64,000 nucleotides of DNA, taken from NCBI GenBank assembly GCA_029851835.1, contig JARKVD010000028.1:47876-111875 (forward strand), read 5' to 3'. The position numbers and the translations under genes are program-made. This document shows positions 52,342-61,427 of this stretch, piece after piece. The notes below the pieces were generated by a model, which worked only from the letters and a program-made list of their open reading frames with translations, searched no databases and was not told the DNA's origin. Each line of letters opens with the position of its first letter. Position 1 is the stretch's first letter. The DNA comes from Clostridium sp. (GTDB lineage: Bacteria > Bacillota > Clostridia > Clostridiales > Clostridiaceae).

Positions 52342-52373
52342 AAAAAGGCTGTTCATTTTGAACAGCCTTTTTT
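52342..52373. terminator. Bidirectional terminator, isoprenoid-synthase-like / histidine kinase
   Basis: AAAAAGGCTGTTCA and TGAACAGCCTTTTT flank a three-base loop. A very strong hairpin between convergent genes. Confidence 0.9.
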
Positions 52374-52381
52374 ATATAAGA

Positions 52382-53845
52382 TTAAATAGTGGTGTTATGT
52401 TTAAGTTGTTCTTTAACTAAGCCTGCAAATTCTAAATGGGTAGCAGAGGAAGAGGTACTATTAGGATAAATTGAACCAGTGGAAATATCTTCGGTTAAGG
52501 TTTCTGAGATATTAGTTTTGATGAATTTAAGAATGAAGTTACTACCAGCGCCAGGCTGACTTTCGAGGGTTATATCTCCACCATGTAAAACCATTAGTGA
52601 TTTCACTAAAGATAATCCAATACCACTGCCGCTCATGTTATTAGTAGGACATAGTGAACCTTGAACATATCTATCAAAAATGTTTTTTTGTGATTCTTCG
52701 TCAATTCCAATGCCAGTATCTTTAACAGAAACAAAGACAAAATTATCGTCATCATAGAGATGGATTGAGATTTTGCCACCTGCAGGAGTGAATTTTAGGG
52801 CATTAGAAAGTAAATTTAAAATAATTCTTTCTAGCTTCTCTTCATCTAGGGATAAAATCATTTCTTCAAATTCTGTATCAAATGAAAGGATTATATCCTT
52901 TGAGTTCATAAAATCAACTAAAGAGTCTGTAATAGATTCTATGGCTGTAACAATGTCAAGATTTCTGCAGGTAAGGCTAAATTTAGCAGCATCTATTTTA
53001 GAAATATCTAAAACATTATTTAATAATCGTGTTAGTCTAATTGAATTTAACCTTATGGAAGTTATATATTTTTCAGCTTTTTTATAGTCCATGTTTTTTT
53101 CTGTAATTTGTTTTTCTAAAAGCTGTTCACTGCTATAAATTATGTTTAAAGGTGCTTTTAAATCATGTGATATATTAATAAAAAAGTCCGTAATATATTT
53201 TTCGTGCATTTTAAGTTTTTCATTTACTTCATCTCTATCATCAATTGTAGTTAATAACATTATGTATGTTTTATAAATTTTACGTGAAGAATTATATTTA
53301 ATCATTGAATATACAAAAGCTAATAAGTTTGTTAATACAATATTAAGGAGCAGTGTGTTTAACATGAATCCATTAGGGAGTTTGAGGATTAAATGAAATA
53401 TAAATATTATGGTAAGGGGAAGATAGAGTAAAACACTTTCCAAAGTGGTTAAAGAAAAAAATACACAATAGGATAGTACATAAGCTGGATATGTACCAAG
53501 ACTTACGGGACAATAGCTACTTGATACGGCAATTGTGGTATGAATGAAAAATACTGGCACCAAATATGCTATAAAAAATATACGATTCAAAAGATAGGAT
53601 TTTCTAGAGTAGAAGATGTGGAATAGTAAGTATGAAGTACACCATAAAAATAAATATGCTATAAGTAAGAATATCAGTGACTCATATTTTAAGTTAATTA
53701 AATTAAGCTTAATAAAAGTTACAAAAATTACACATGAAAATAGATCTAGTATACAAAGTATTAAGCATGAATTTAAATTACATTTAGATCTATATAAGTC
53801 GAAGGTCATATTTTTATATGGTTTAACTCTAAAAATATTTTTCAT
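52382..53845 (-). CDS. Membrane-bound sensor histidine kinase (orphan)
   Basis: A 487-residue kinase. Residues about 18-190 contain six to seven hydrophobic helices, forming a membrane sensor without a large outer domain. A short coiled coil leads to the HisKA box FFINISHDLKAPLNIIYSS with phospho-acceptor His227. The ATP-binding domain has LSNALKFTPAGGKI (N box), KDTGIGIDEES (G1) and GSGIGLSLVKSLMVLHGG (G2). No response regulator gene lies next to it. Its divergent neighbour is the FAD/FMN reductase gene, which could be its target. The ATG is at the end of the gene nearest that neighbour. Confidence 0.92.
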   Translation of the reverse strand: MKNIFRVKPYKNMTFDLYRSKCNLNSCLILCILDLFSCVIFVTFIKLNLINLKYESLIFLLIAYLFLWCTSYLLFHIFYSRKSYLLNRIFFIAYLVPVFFIHTTIAVSSSYCPVSLGTYPAYVLSYCVFFSLTTLESVLLYLPLTIIFIFHLILKLPNGFMLNTLLLNIVLTNLLAFVYSMIKYNSSRKIYKTYIMLLTTIDDRDEVNEKLKMHEKYITDFFINISHDLKAPLNIIYSSEQLLEKQITEKNMDYKKAEKYITSIRLNSIRLTRLLNNVLDISKIDAAKFSLTCRNLDIVTAIESITDSLVDFMNSKDIILSFDTEFEEMILSLDEEKLERIILNLLSNALKFTPAGGKISIHLYDDDNFVFVSVKDTGIGIDEESQKNIFDRYVQGSLCPTNNMSGSGIGLSLVKSLMVLHGGDITLESQPGAGSNFILKFIKTNISETLTEDISTGSIYPNSTSSSATHLEFAGLVKEQLKHNTTI

Positions 53846-54183
53846 GTTATTCCCCCAATAAAAGTAATCATTCTGTTAAGTTATATGAACATTGTACTTT
53901 CAAACCTTTTAAAATATAATAAATTTTCTTAAGACAAAATATCCCCCAAGAAAAGGAGAGAAGAACAATAAGCAAAACAAATGTATACACTGAAAATCAT
54001 ACCATAAAAAGGTAAAAACACAATGAGAAAAGTGAAAAAGCATGGAAAATTAAGAGTATTGCGAAAGTTGTATACAATATGTACAAGACAAGCTCCATGT
54101 GATACTATGATGATGGATAAAAAATTAACAAACAGTTAGAGTTAGTTAGATTACATTATATTGATGTGTGGGGTGGAGAAACT
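53846..54183 (+). promoter_or_regulatory. Divergent control region between histidine kinase and flavin reductase
   Basis: A 338-base gap with no gene. It holds the perfect palindrome TTGTATACAA at 54068-54077, followed by TGTACAAG, a pattern like GntR-type operators. No convincing -35/-10 pair was found. Confidence 0.4.
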
Positions 54184-55968
54184 ATGAAAAAGCTAAAACT
54201 AATGACTATGGCATTAGCAACAGTTATGAGTGTAACTATGTTTGCTGGATGTACTTCTAAGTCAGATGAAGGAAATAAAGGACAAGCAGAGAGCTTAAAG
54301 GCTGATATTGTTGTTATCGGTGCAGGTGGAGCTGGAATGACAGCTGCAATACAAGCTGCTCAAGACGGAGCAACAAATGTTGTTATACTTGAGAAAATGC
54401 CTCAAACAGGTGGTAACACCATTCGTACCACAGGAGGAATGAATGCAGCAGCTACAGAACTTCAAAGTACAGAAGGCATAGAGGATTCTGTTGAACTAAT
54501 GGTAGAAGACACAATGAAGGGTGGAAAAGACCTAAATGATGTTGAGTTAGTTAAAGTATTAGCAGAGAATTCATCAGATGCAGTTAAATGGGTTAATGAA
54601 AATGGTGGAGACTTATCAGAAGTTGGAATGTTTGGAGGAGCAAGCGTTAAGCGTATTCACAAGCCTGAAGGTGGTACTGCTGTAGGTCCAATGCTTGTTC
54701 AAATGTTAAATGAAAATATAGAAAAGTTAAATATACCTGTGATGCTAGAAACAGAGGCAGAGCAGATTGTTGTTGAAGAAGGTAAAGTAGTAGGGGTTAA
54801 AGCTAGTAATGAAGATGGTGAATTTACAATAGATTGTAAATCAGTTGTGTTAGCAACAGGGGGATTTGGTGCTAATGCGGATATGGTTGTTGAATATAAA
54901 GAAGATTTAAAAGGTTTTGGAACTACTAACCATGCAGGTGCAACTGGTGATGGAATAAAAATGGCTAAGGAACTTGGGGTTGAGTTAGTTGATATTGATC
55001 AGATTCAAACACATCCAACAGTTCATCCAGAGACTCAAACTATGTATACTGAAGCAGTTCGTGGAAACGGAGCAATATTAGTTAATAAAGAAGGTAAGAG
55101 ATTTATAGATGAACTTGAAACTCGTGATGTAGTATCAGAGGCAATTCTTGCGGAGCCAGATGGAATAGCTTATATTGTTTTCGATCAAAAGGTAAGAGAT
55201 GGCTTAAAGGCTATAGAAAAATATATTTCTGCTGGAATAATTTTAGAAGCAGATACTATTGAAGGTTTAGCAGAGCAAATTGGTGTTGATGCTACAGCTT
55301 TAACTGAAACTATGAACACTTATGCAGCAGCTGCAGAGTCAGGAACAGATGCTGAATTTGGAAGAGCTTCAATGGAGGAAACATTAACTACTCCTAAATA
55401 TTATGCAGGTTTATGTGCTCCAGCAATTCACCACACTATGGGTGGAGTAAAAATAAATACTAACACAGAAGTTCTAAAGGAAGATGGAACTGCTATTGAA
55501 GGTCTATTTGCAGCAGGAGAGGTTACTGGTGGAGTACATGGCGCTAATCGTTTAGGTGGTAATGCTGTAACTGATATAGTAGTGTTTGGACGTATTGCAG
55601 GAACAAACTCTGCAAAATATGTTGCGGATAATGGTGGACACACTGAATCTACAATAGAAATTGAAAAAGAAGAAGAAACTGCTGCTCCAGAGGTTGATGG
55701 TGGATACAAAGATGGAGTATACACTGGAACTGGTAAAGGAAACGGTGGAGATGTCACTGTTGAAGTTACCGTTGAAGGTGGAAATATTGTTAAAGTAGAA
55801 TTAACAGAGCATAAAGAAACTCCAGGTATCTATGAAGGTGCTGAAACAGCAGTAGTAAATTCAATAATAAAAACACAATCAACAGAAGTTGATTCAGTAA
55901 CAGGAGCTACATTAACAAGTGAAGCAATAAAAACTGCAGTTGCTGAAGCTATAAAAAACGCTAAATAA
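54184..55968 (+). CDS. Surface flavoprotein reductase with FMN-binding domain (fumarate/urocanate reductase type)
   Basis: A 594-residue lipoprotein: MFAGC lipobox with Cys23. The FAD-dependent flavocytochrome-c-like domain spans about 38-490, with VVIGAGGAGMTAAIQAAQDG, QTGGNTIRTTGGMNAA, and VTGGVHGANRLGGNAVTDIVVFG. The C-terminal domain (about 510-594) is an FMN-binding type. DSVTGATLTS at 570-579 is the ApbE flavinylation motif, with Thr576 the likely covalent FMN site. Such enzymes reduce fumarate, urocanate or methacrylate outside the cell using electrons from membrane-bound carriers. The ATG at 54184 is preceded by GGGTGGAG. No cytochrome is fused. Confidence 0.9.
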   Translation: MKKLKLMTMALATVMSVTMFAGCTSKSDEGNKGQAESLKADIVVIGAGGAGMTAAIQAAQDGATNVVILEKMPQTGGNTIRTTGGMNAAATELQSTEGIEDSVELMVEDTMKGGKDLNDVELVKVLAENSSDAVKWVNENGGDLSEVGMFGGASVKRIHKPEGGTAVGPMLVQMLNENIEKLNIPVMLETEAEQIVVEEGKVVGVKASNEDGEFTIDCKSVVLATGGFGANADMVVEYKEDLKGFGTTNHAGATGDGIKMAKELGVELVDIDQIQTHPTVHPETQTMYTEAVRGNGAILVNKEGKRFIDELETRDVVSEAILAEPDGIAYIVFDQKVRDGLKAIEKYISAGIILEADTIEGLAEQIGVDATALTETMNTYAAAAESGTDAEFGRASMEETLTTPKYYAGLCAPAIHHTMGGVKINTNTEVLKEDGTAIEGLFAAGEVTGGVHGANRLGGNAVTDIVVFGRIAGTNSAKYVADNGGHTESTIEIEKEEETAAPEVDGGYKDGVYTGTGKGNGGDVTVEVTVEGGNIVKVELTEHKETPGIYEGAETAVVNSIIKTQSTEVDSVTGATLTSEAIKTAVAEAIKNAK

Positions 55969-55986
55969 TATAAATTTTGAAATGAA

Positions 55987-56025
55987 ACACATGAAAGTAT
56001 AGTAATACTTTTATGTGTTTTTTAT
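55987..56025 (+). terminator. Terminator of the flavin reductase gene
   Basis: ACACATGAAAGTAT and ATACTTTTATGTGT form a stem, followed by TTTTTATTTTTT. Confidence 0.85.
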
Positions 56026-56109
56026 TTTTTAGGTTTATGGGAAAAGCAGAGAAATTTAAAGGAAAAAGAAAGTTGAGTGAATTAATCTGGAATAAAGGTA
56101 CAATTAGGT

Positions 56110-56130
56110 AATTGAAAATAATTATCAATT
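56110..56130 (+). promoter_or_regulatory. Fur box 1 (siderophore operon)
   Basis: AATTGAAAATAATTATCAATT is a near-palindrome close to the Fur consensus GATAATGATAATCATTATC. Confidence 0.7.
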
Positions 56131-56149
56131 AGTTTAATATAGAAATAGG

Positions 56150-56166
56150 TTGATAATAGTTATCAA
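56150..56166 (+). promoter_or_regulatory. Fur box 2 (siderophore operon)
   Basis: TTGATAATAGTTATCAA is a perfect inverted repeat with a three-base centre; a second Fur site 20 bases after the first. Confidence 0.8.
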
Positions 56167-56182
56167 CTAAAAAGGAGAATCG

Positions 56183-56212
56183 ATGAATTTGTACATAAAT
56201 CTTTATATGTAA
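56183..56212 (+). CDS. Possible nine-codon leader peptide
   Basis: ATG with AAGGAG six bases upstream, nine codons (MNLYINLYM), then a stop 16 bases before the permease ATG. It may be a translated leader coupled to permease translation, or chance. Confidence 0.3.
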   Translation: MNLYINLYM

Positions 56213-56228
56213 CCTTAAGGGAGGAATT

Positions 56229-57182
56229 ATGAAGAAGCGTTATTTAATCCCTATATTTATAATCTTGGCATTAACGTCTGTGTTTATTGGGGTTGAAAAT
56301 ATAGGAATAAGAGATATTTTAAATTTTAATCAAGAAAAAATAAATATATTAGTTTTAGCAAGATTACCTAGACTTGTAAGCATAATTACAGCAGGAGTAG
56401 GTATGAGTGTGGCTGGAGTTATAATGCAACAGATAAGTAATAATAAGTTTGTTTCTCCAACAACTGCAGCAACAGCAGATTCGGCAAAGTTAGGAGTATT
56501 GATGGCAATGCTGATTTTCCCAGCTGCAACTTTAATGCAGAAAATGCTTACAGCTTTTATTTTTGCTTTAATTGGAACATTTATATTTATGAGTATACAT
56601 AAAAGAATAAAATTGAAAAACACAATATTTATTCCTTTAGTAGGAATAATGGTTGGAAATGTAATTGGATCTATAACAGATTTCTTTGCTTATAGATATA
56701 ATTTAGTGCAAAGTATGGGAGCTTTTCTTCAGGGAGATTTCTCAATGATTATAAAAGGAAATTATGAAATGTTGTATTTAACAATTCCACTTCTTGTTAT
56801 AGCTCTCCTTTATGCAAATAAATTTACCATTATAGGAATGGGAGAAGATATATCAGCGAATTTGGGGCTTAATTATCAAAAAGTTTCTAATATAGGAGTT
56901 ATAATAGTAGCTCTAATATCAGCAGTAGTTGTGATAACAGTAGGAAATATACCTTTTATAGGATTGATTGTACCTAATATAGTATCAATTTTTAAAGGTG
57001 ATAATCTAAGCAAAAATATATGGGATACAGCCTTATTCGGGGCCATATTTGTACTAGCCTGCGATATGGTTGGAAGAATTGTAATTTTCCCTTACGAAGT
57101 GCCAATAAGTCTTACGGTAGGGGTAATTGGAAGCATAATATTCCTTTACTTAATAATCAGGAGGAATAAAAATGAAGGTTAA
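56229..57182 (+). CDS. Siderophore ABC transporter permease (YclN-like)
   Basis: A 317-residue FecCD-family permease with eight to nine helices. ISAVVVITVGNIPFIGLIVPNIV near residue 235 is the conserved family segment and NLGLNYQKVSNIGVI the ATPase-coupling loop. Gene order permease-permease-ATPase-binding protein matches the petrobactin system yclNOPQ of Bacillus subtilis. It overlaps the second permease by 11 bases. GGGAGGA lies before the ATG, and two Fur boxes are upstream, so iron starvation should induce it. Confidence 0.88.
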   Translation: MKKRYLIPIFIILALTSVFIGVENIGIRDILNFNQEKINILVLARLPRLVSIITAGVGMSVAGVIMQQISNNKFVSPTTAATADSAKLGVLMAMLIFPAATLMQKMLTAFIFALIGTFIFMSIHKRIKLKNTIFIPLVGIMVGNVIGSITDFFAYRYNLVQSMGAFLQGDFSMIIKGNYEMLYLTIPLLVIALLYANKFTIIGMGEDISANLGLNYQKVSNIGVIIVALISAVVVITVGNIPFIGLIVPNIVSIFKGDNLSKNIWDTALFGAIFVLACDMVGRIVIFPYEVPISLTVGVIGSIIFLYLIIRRNKNEG

Positions 57183-58152
57183 ATCATTAGAAAGAAAAGA
57201 TTTTAGAGATAGAAAAAGATTATTTATTCTTGGTGTTATTGCAGTAGTAGTTATAGGATTATTCTTGTTTCAAGGCTTAAATTCAAGAAATTTCAGCTAT
57301 AACTTATCACGAAGAATTCCTAAAGTAATAGCAATTATGCTCACTGGAGGATCCATAGCATTCTCTTCAATGATATTTCAAACAGTAACTAACAATAGGA
57401 TTTTGACTCCAAGTATACTTGGGCTTGATTCACTATATATGTTTATCCAAACAATATCAGTATTTTTATTTGGTGCATCAAGTATATTCATGGTTAATAA
57501 AAATGTGAATTTTTTAGTATCGGTAGTAGTTATGCTGGTAGGAACCTTAGCTTTATATCAGTTTTTATTTAAAAAAAGTGGAAAAAACAATCTGTTCTTT
57601 CTTCTACTAGTTGGAACAGTTCTTGGAACCTTATTTAAGAGTATGACTTCATTTATGCAGGTTCTAATTGATCCAAATGAGTTTGATGTGCTTCAAAGTA
57701 AGATGTTTGCAAGCTTTTCAAATGTTAATACAGACATATTAATCATTGCAATAATAGCTGTACTTATAATAGTAGTTTTGGTTTATGACCAGCTTGGTAA
57801 GCTTGATGTAATGCTCCTTGGAAGAGAGCAAGCTATTAATTTGGGAATTGATTATGATAAGTTTTCTAAAAAGATACTTTTAATTGTAGCTGTACTTGTA
57901 TCCATATCAACTGCATTAGTTGGACAAATTACCTTTCTAGGATTACTAGTAGTAAACCTTAGTTATCAATTCTTTGAAAGCTATAAGCACAAATACCAGA
58001 TAATTGGTGCAATATTAATAAGCATTATAGCTTTGGTTGGTGGACAGTTTATTGTTGAAAGAATACTGAATTTTAGTAGTACTGTAAGTATAATAATTAA
58101 CTTTATCGGTGGAATTTATTTTATATATCTTTTACTAAAGGAAAGAAACTAA
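57172..58152 (+). CDS. Siderophore ABC transporter permease (YclO-like)
   Basis: A 326-residue FecCD permease with about nine helices, partner of the previous one. Characteristic are RRIPKVIAIMLTGGSIAFSS near residue 40 and LGREQAINLGIDYDKFSKK, the coupling loop. ATALVGQITFLGLLVVNLSYQ appears as STALVGQITFLGLLVVNLSY. The reading frame starts within the end of the first permease, showing translational coupling. A 137-base gap containing a repeat separates it from the ATPase gene. Confidence 0.88.
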   Translation: MKVKSLERKDFRDRKRLFILGVIAVVVIGLFLFQGLNSRNFSYNLSRRIPKVIAIMLTGGSIAFSSMIFQTVTNNRILTPSILGLDSLYMFIQTISVFLFGASSIFMVNKNVNFLVSVVVMLVGTLALYQFLFKKSGKNNLFFLLLVGTVLGTLFKSMTSFMQVLIDPNEFDVLQSKMFASFSNVNTDILIIAIIAVLIIVVLVYDQLGKLDVMLLGREQAINLGIDYDKFSKKILLIVAVLVSISTALVGQITFLGLLVVNLSYQFFESYKHKYQIIGAILISIIALVGGQFIVERILNFSSTVSIIINFIGGIYFIYLLLKERN

Positions 58153-58166
58153 ATTAAATATGCATA

Positions 58167-58278
58167 CAGTGAAAGCTATGCTAACAAAATCAAAGGTGCA
58201 CATAGTGGAAGTTCTGCTTGCCAAATCAAAGATTTGGAGCATCACTTCTGGAGTATCATTTTTATAGTTTCACTTAAG
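58167..58278 (+). repeat. Dispersed repeat family 1, copy inside the siderophore operon
   Basis: It contains ACAAAATCAAAGGTG, then GCCAAATCAAAGATTTGGAG and GTTTCACTTAAGG. It sits between the second permease and ATPase genes. Confidence 0.6.
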
Positions 58279-58289
58279 GAGGGAAAACA

Positions 58290-59045
58290 ATGATTGAGGT
58301 AAGGAATTTAGTAAAAAAATATGGAGATAAGACTGTAGTGGACAATGTATCTCTAAATATAGAAAAAGGCAAAATCACATCCTTTATTGGACCTAATGGT
58401 GCTGGGAAAAGTACGGTTTTATCTATGATATCTAGAATTATGAACAAGAATCAAGGGGATATCGTCATAGATGGAATTAATCTTGAAAAGTGGGATAGTG
58501 GTGAGCTAGCTAAAAAGATTGCCATATTAAAGCAGTCTAATAATATTAATGTGAGATTAACAATAAGAGAAATTGTAAGTTTTGGGCGATATCCTCACTG
58601 CCAAGGTAGGCTTACAGCTGAGGATATGAAACATGTTGATGCAGCAATAGAATATATGGAACTTAAAGATATTGAAAATAAATATCTAGATGAATTAAGT
58701 GGAGGTCAGAGACAGAGAGCTTATATTGCCATGGTAATAGCACAAAATACCGAGTATGTATTTTTAGATGAACCACTAAATAACCTTGATATGAAGCATT
58801 CAGTTCAGATGATGAAGGTATTAAGAGGGCTTGTTGATGATCTTGGAAAGACCGTTGTAATAGTTATGCATGACATAAACTTTGCGTCAGTATATTCAGA
58901 TAGGATTGTAATTTTAAAAGATGGAAAAGTGGCAAAGGATGATGTTACATCAAAGATAATTTCTAAGGATATTTTAGAAGATATTTATGAGATAGATTTT
59001 AATATAAGTCATATAGATGGAAAAGATATTTGTGTTTATTTTTAA
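58290..59045 (+). CDS. Siderophore ABC transporter ATP-binding protein (YclP-like)
   Basis: A 251-residue ATPase of the FecE type. Walker A GPNGAGKST, Q-loop region ILKQSNNINVRLTIREIVSFGRYPHCQGR, signature LSGGQRQRAYIAMVI, Walker B FLDEPLNNLDM, and switch VMHDINFAS are all present (the middle stretch is described by its ends only because of its length). YclP/FatE-type ATPases have the same LTIREIVSFGRYPH segment. GGAGGG lies before the ATG. It completes the importer with the binding protein downstream. Confidence 0.92.
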   Translation: MIEVRNLVKKYGDKTVVDNVSLNIEKGKITSFIGPNGAGKSTVLSMISRIMNKNQGDIVIDGINLEKWDSGELAKKIAILKQSNNINVRLTIREIVSFGRYPHCQGRLTAEDMKHVDAAIEYMELKDIENKYLDELSGGQRQRAYIAMVIAQNTEYVFLDEPLNNLDMKHSVQMMKVLRGLVDDLGKTVVIVMHDINFASVYSDRIVILKDGKVAKDDVTSKIISKDILEDIYEIDFNISHIDGKDICVYF

Positions 59046-59173
59046 TGTGGAATGATAGAGGCTTTATATCACTTTGTTAGAAGTTACTTTGATTTTAATT
59101 TATCCAATGTTGAAAAGTAAGATTATATGAGAAATAGAAACAAAAAGTAAAAAATGGAAAGAGGGTAAAATTT

Positions 59174-60133
59174 ATGAATAAGAAAAAATTAGGTATAATA
59201 ATAGGAATTGCAGTTATTGCAATAGTAGGAGTTTTTGGAGCTACGAAGCTTGCAGGAAAAAATGATGGGCAAGCCACAAATGAATTAGTAAAAGTAAGCC
59301 ATGATTTAGGTGAGACTGAGGTTCCAATGAATCCAGAAAGAGTTGTAACTTTAAGTTACTCAACACTAGATATTTTAGATGAGATGGATTTAGAAGATAA
59401 GGTAGTAGGCACAGCGAAGGATAACCTACCATCATATCTAGATGAGTATAGCAATGAAGCTGTAACAAGCGTTGGAGGGTTAAAAGAATTTAGTCTTGAA
59501 ACAATAAATGAATTAAAGCCAGACTTAATAATTATTGAAGGCAGACAAGCTGATTCCTATGAAGATTTAATGGCTATAGCGCCAACTATACAATTAGGAA
59601 CAGATAATACAAATTATTTTGGTTCTTTAGAGAGAAATCTTACAACTCTAGGTCAGATTTTTGGTAAAGAAGATGTGGTTGAAAGTAAATTAGCTGATTT
59701 AAATGAAAGAGTTGAAAAAATTAGCGAGAAAGTAAAAGGTGAGGGTTTAAATGCTTTAGCTTTAATGGTTAGTGATGGAGCAATGAGCGTTTATGGAAAT
59801 GGTTCAAGATTTTCTTCAATCTATGACAACTTTGGGTTTAAAGCTGCAGATGCTGAAATTGAGGTATCAAACCATGGACAAAATATTTCATATGAATATC
59901 TGTTAACTAAAAATCCTAACTATTTATTTGTTGTTGATAAATCATCTGCTACTGGAAAGTCAGAAGAACCTACAGCTGCTAAAGATATTTTAGATAATGA
60001 GTTAGTTAAGTCTACAGATACTTATAAGAATGATAATATTATATATCTTAACGGTCCAGCTTGGTATGTTGGTGGAGCAGGATTACAGGCAGCAGACTTA
60101 ATGATTAAAGATATAGAAGAAGCTATACAATAA
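59174..60133 (+). CDS. Siderophore-binding protein (YclQ-like) without lipobox
   Basis: A 319-residue class III (helical-backbone) metal/siderophore-binding protein. PERVVTLSYSTLDILDEM and GLKEFSLETINELKPDLIII are the first half; YEYLLTKNPNYLFVVDKS and AWYVGGAGLQAADLMI the second. Homologues of YclQ and FatB are lipoproteins, but this protein contains no Cys at all. The hydrophobic N-terminus (residues 5-24, LGIIIGIAVIAIVGVFGATK) probably stays as an uncleaved membrane anchor. The gene has AAGAGGG upstream and a terminator after. Confidence 0.9.
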   Translation: MNKKKLGIIIGIAVIAIVGVFGATKLAGKNDGQATNELVKVSHDLGETEVPMNPERVVTLSYSTLDILDEMDLEDKVVGTAKDNLPSYLDEYSNEAVTSVGGLKEFSLETINELKPDLIIIEGRQADSYEDLMAIAPTIQLGTDNTNYFGSLERNLTTLGQIFGKEDVVESKLADLNERVEKISEKVKGEGLNALALMVSDGAMSVYGNGSRFSSIYDNFGFKAADAEIEVSNHGQNISYEYLLTKNPNYLFVVDKSSATGKSEEPTAAKDILDNELVKSTDTYKNDNIIYLNGPAWYVGGAGLQAADLMIKDIEEAIQ

Positions 60134-60138
60134 TTTGT

Positions 60139-60178
60139 AACAGGCATCTAAATTTTTAGGAATTTAGGTGCCTGTTTT
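60139..60178 (+). terminator. Terminator of the siderophore operon
   Basis: AACAGGCATCTAAATT pairs with AATTTAGGTGCCTGTT, followed by TTAAG. Confidence 0.85.
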
Positions 60179-60254
60179 AAGTGAAAGTCCAAATCTTTGA
60201 TTTGGCAACTTGAACTTACTCATTCGAATGAAATGAGAAGGAGTTTCCTTATAA
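60179..60254 (+). repeat. Dispersed repeat family 1, well-preserved copy
   Basis: AAGTGAAAGTCCAAATCTTT, then GATTTGG, CTTGAACTTACTC, and GAGTTTCCTT at the end. Closely like 17439-17512. Confidence 0.8.
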
Positions 60255-60306
60255 ATAAACACAACGAAACTACATTATCATATATATAGATAGAGGTGAG
60301 TTTTCG

Positions 60307-61422
60307 ATGAAAAGTATTAGTGCGGGTGAATATAGAGGGATTGATATAAGTAACTGGCAAGGAAATATAGATTTTACCAAGGTCAAGAATAGTGGGATAG
60401 ACATTGTTTATATGAAAGTTACAGAGGGAACAAATTTTATTGATAGTTATTTTTCAACATCATATACTAATGCAAAGTCAAATGGACTAACAGTTGGTTT
60501 TTATCATTTTTTTCATGGAAATGTTGATCCAGTGGTACAAGCACAGTTTTTCGTTAATGCAATAGGTAATAGAGAATCAGATTGTAGATTGGCAATTGAC
60601 TTAGAGGTAACTGATGGGCTGGATGCACAAGCTTTAACTACAAATGCAATAGAATTTTTAAAGGAAGTAGAAAGATTAACTGGCAAAGGAACGGTAGTAT
60701 ATACCTATACCAACTTTGCAAGAAATAATATAGATTCTAGATTGGGAGTATATCCTTTATGGATAGCAAATTATGGTGTTAATACTCCAGGAAATAATCC
60801 AATTTGGTCTGAATGGGTTGGATTTCAATACTCAAATACAGGAAGTGTTCCAGGAGTTAATGGGAATTGTGATATGAACGTTTTTATGAGTGGAATATTA
60901 CTATCAAGTTCTAATAACCCAACTCCTTTACCTGGGGGAAGTTATTATATAGTTCAGTCAGGAGATACTCTAAGTGGAATAGCTGAAAAATATAATACAA
61001 CCTATCAAGTCCTTGCACAGCTTAATGGAATTTCAAATCCTAACTTAATTTATCCAGGTGAAAAGATAATATTACCTGGTGGAGGTTCAGGAAGTAGTGG
61101 TTTAGGATATTATATAGTTCAGCCAGGAGATACTTTAAGTGGAATAGCTGAACAATATAATACAACCTATCAAGCCCTTGCACAGCTTAATGGAATTTCA
61201 AATCCAAATTTAATTTATCCAGGTGAAAAGATATTATTACCAGGAGGAGGTAACTCTGGGACAGGGTCAAGCGGGAGTTCAGTAACTTATACTGTTCAAC
61301 CAGGAGATACCTTGAGTGGTATAGCTTTAAAATATAACACAACCTATCAGCATTTAGCGCAGATAAACGGAATATCTAATCCTAATTTAATATATTCAGG
61401 TCAAGTTATAAAGATTAGTTAG
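60307..61422 (+). CDS. GH25 lysozyme with three LysM domains, no signal peptide
   Basis: A 371-residue peptidoglycan hydrolase. The GH25 muramidase domain (about 9-200) begins GIDISNWQG (Asp13) and has the catalytic pair Asp98 and Glu100 in IDLEVTDG. Three LysM repeats follow (about 213-257, 268-313, 327-371), joined by Gly/Ser linkers, with the two first almost identical. LysM binds peptidoglycan. No signal peptide or membrane segment precedes the catalytic domain, which is usual for phage-type endolysins or spore lysins released by other means. No holin or other phage genes are nearby. Confidence 0.92.
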   Translation: MKSISAGEYRGIDISNWQGNIDFTKVKNSGIDIVYMKVTEGTNFIDSYFSTSYTNAKSNGLTVGFYHFFHGNVDPVVQAQFFVNAIGNRESDCRLAIDLEVTDGLDAQALTTNAIEFLKEVERLTGKGTVVYTYTNFARNNIDSRLGVYPLWIANYGVNTPGNNPIWSEWVGFQYSNTGSVPGVNGNCDMNVFMSGILLSSSNNPTPLPGGSYYIVQSGDTLSGIAEKYNTTYQVLAQLNGISNPNLIYPGEKIILPGGGSGSSGLGYYIVQPGDTLSGIAEQYNTTYQALAQLNGISNPNLIYPGEKILLPGGGNSGTGSSGSSVTYTVQPGDTLSGIALKYNTTYQHLAQINGISNPNLIYSGQVIKIS

Positions 61423-61427
61423 TGTTT

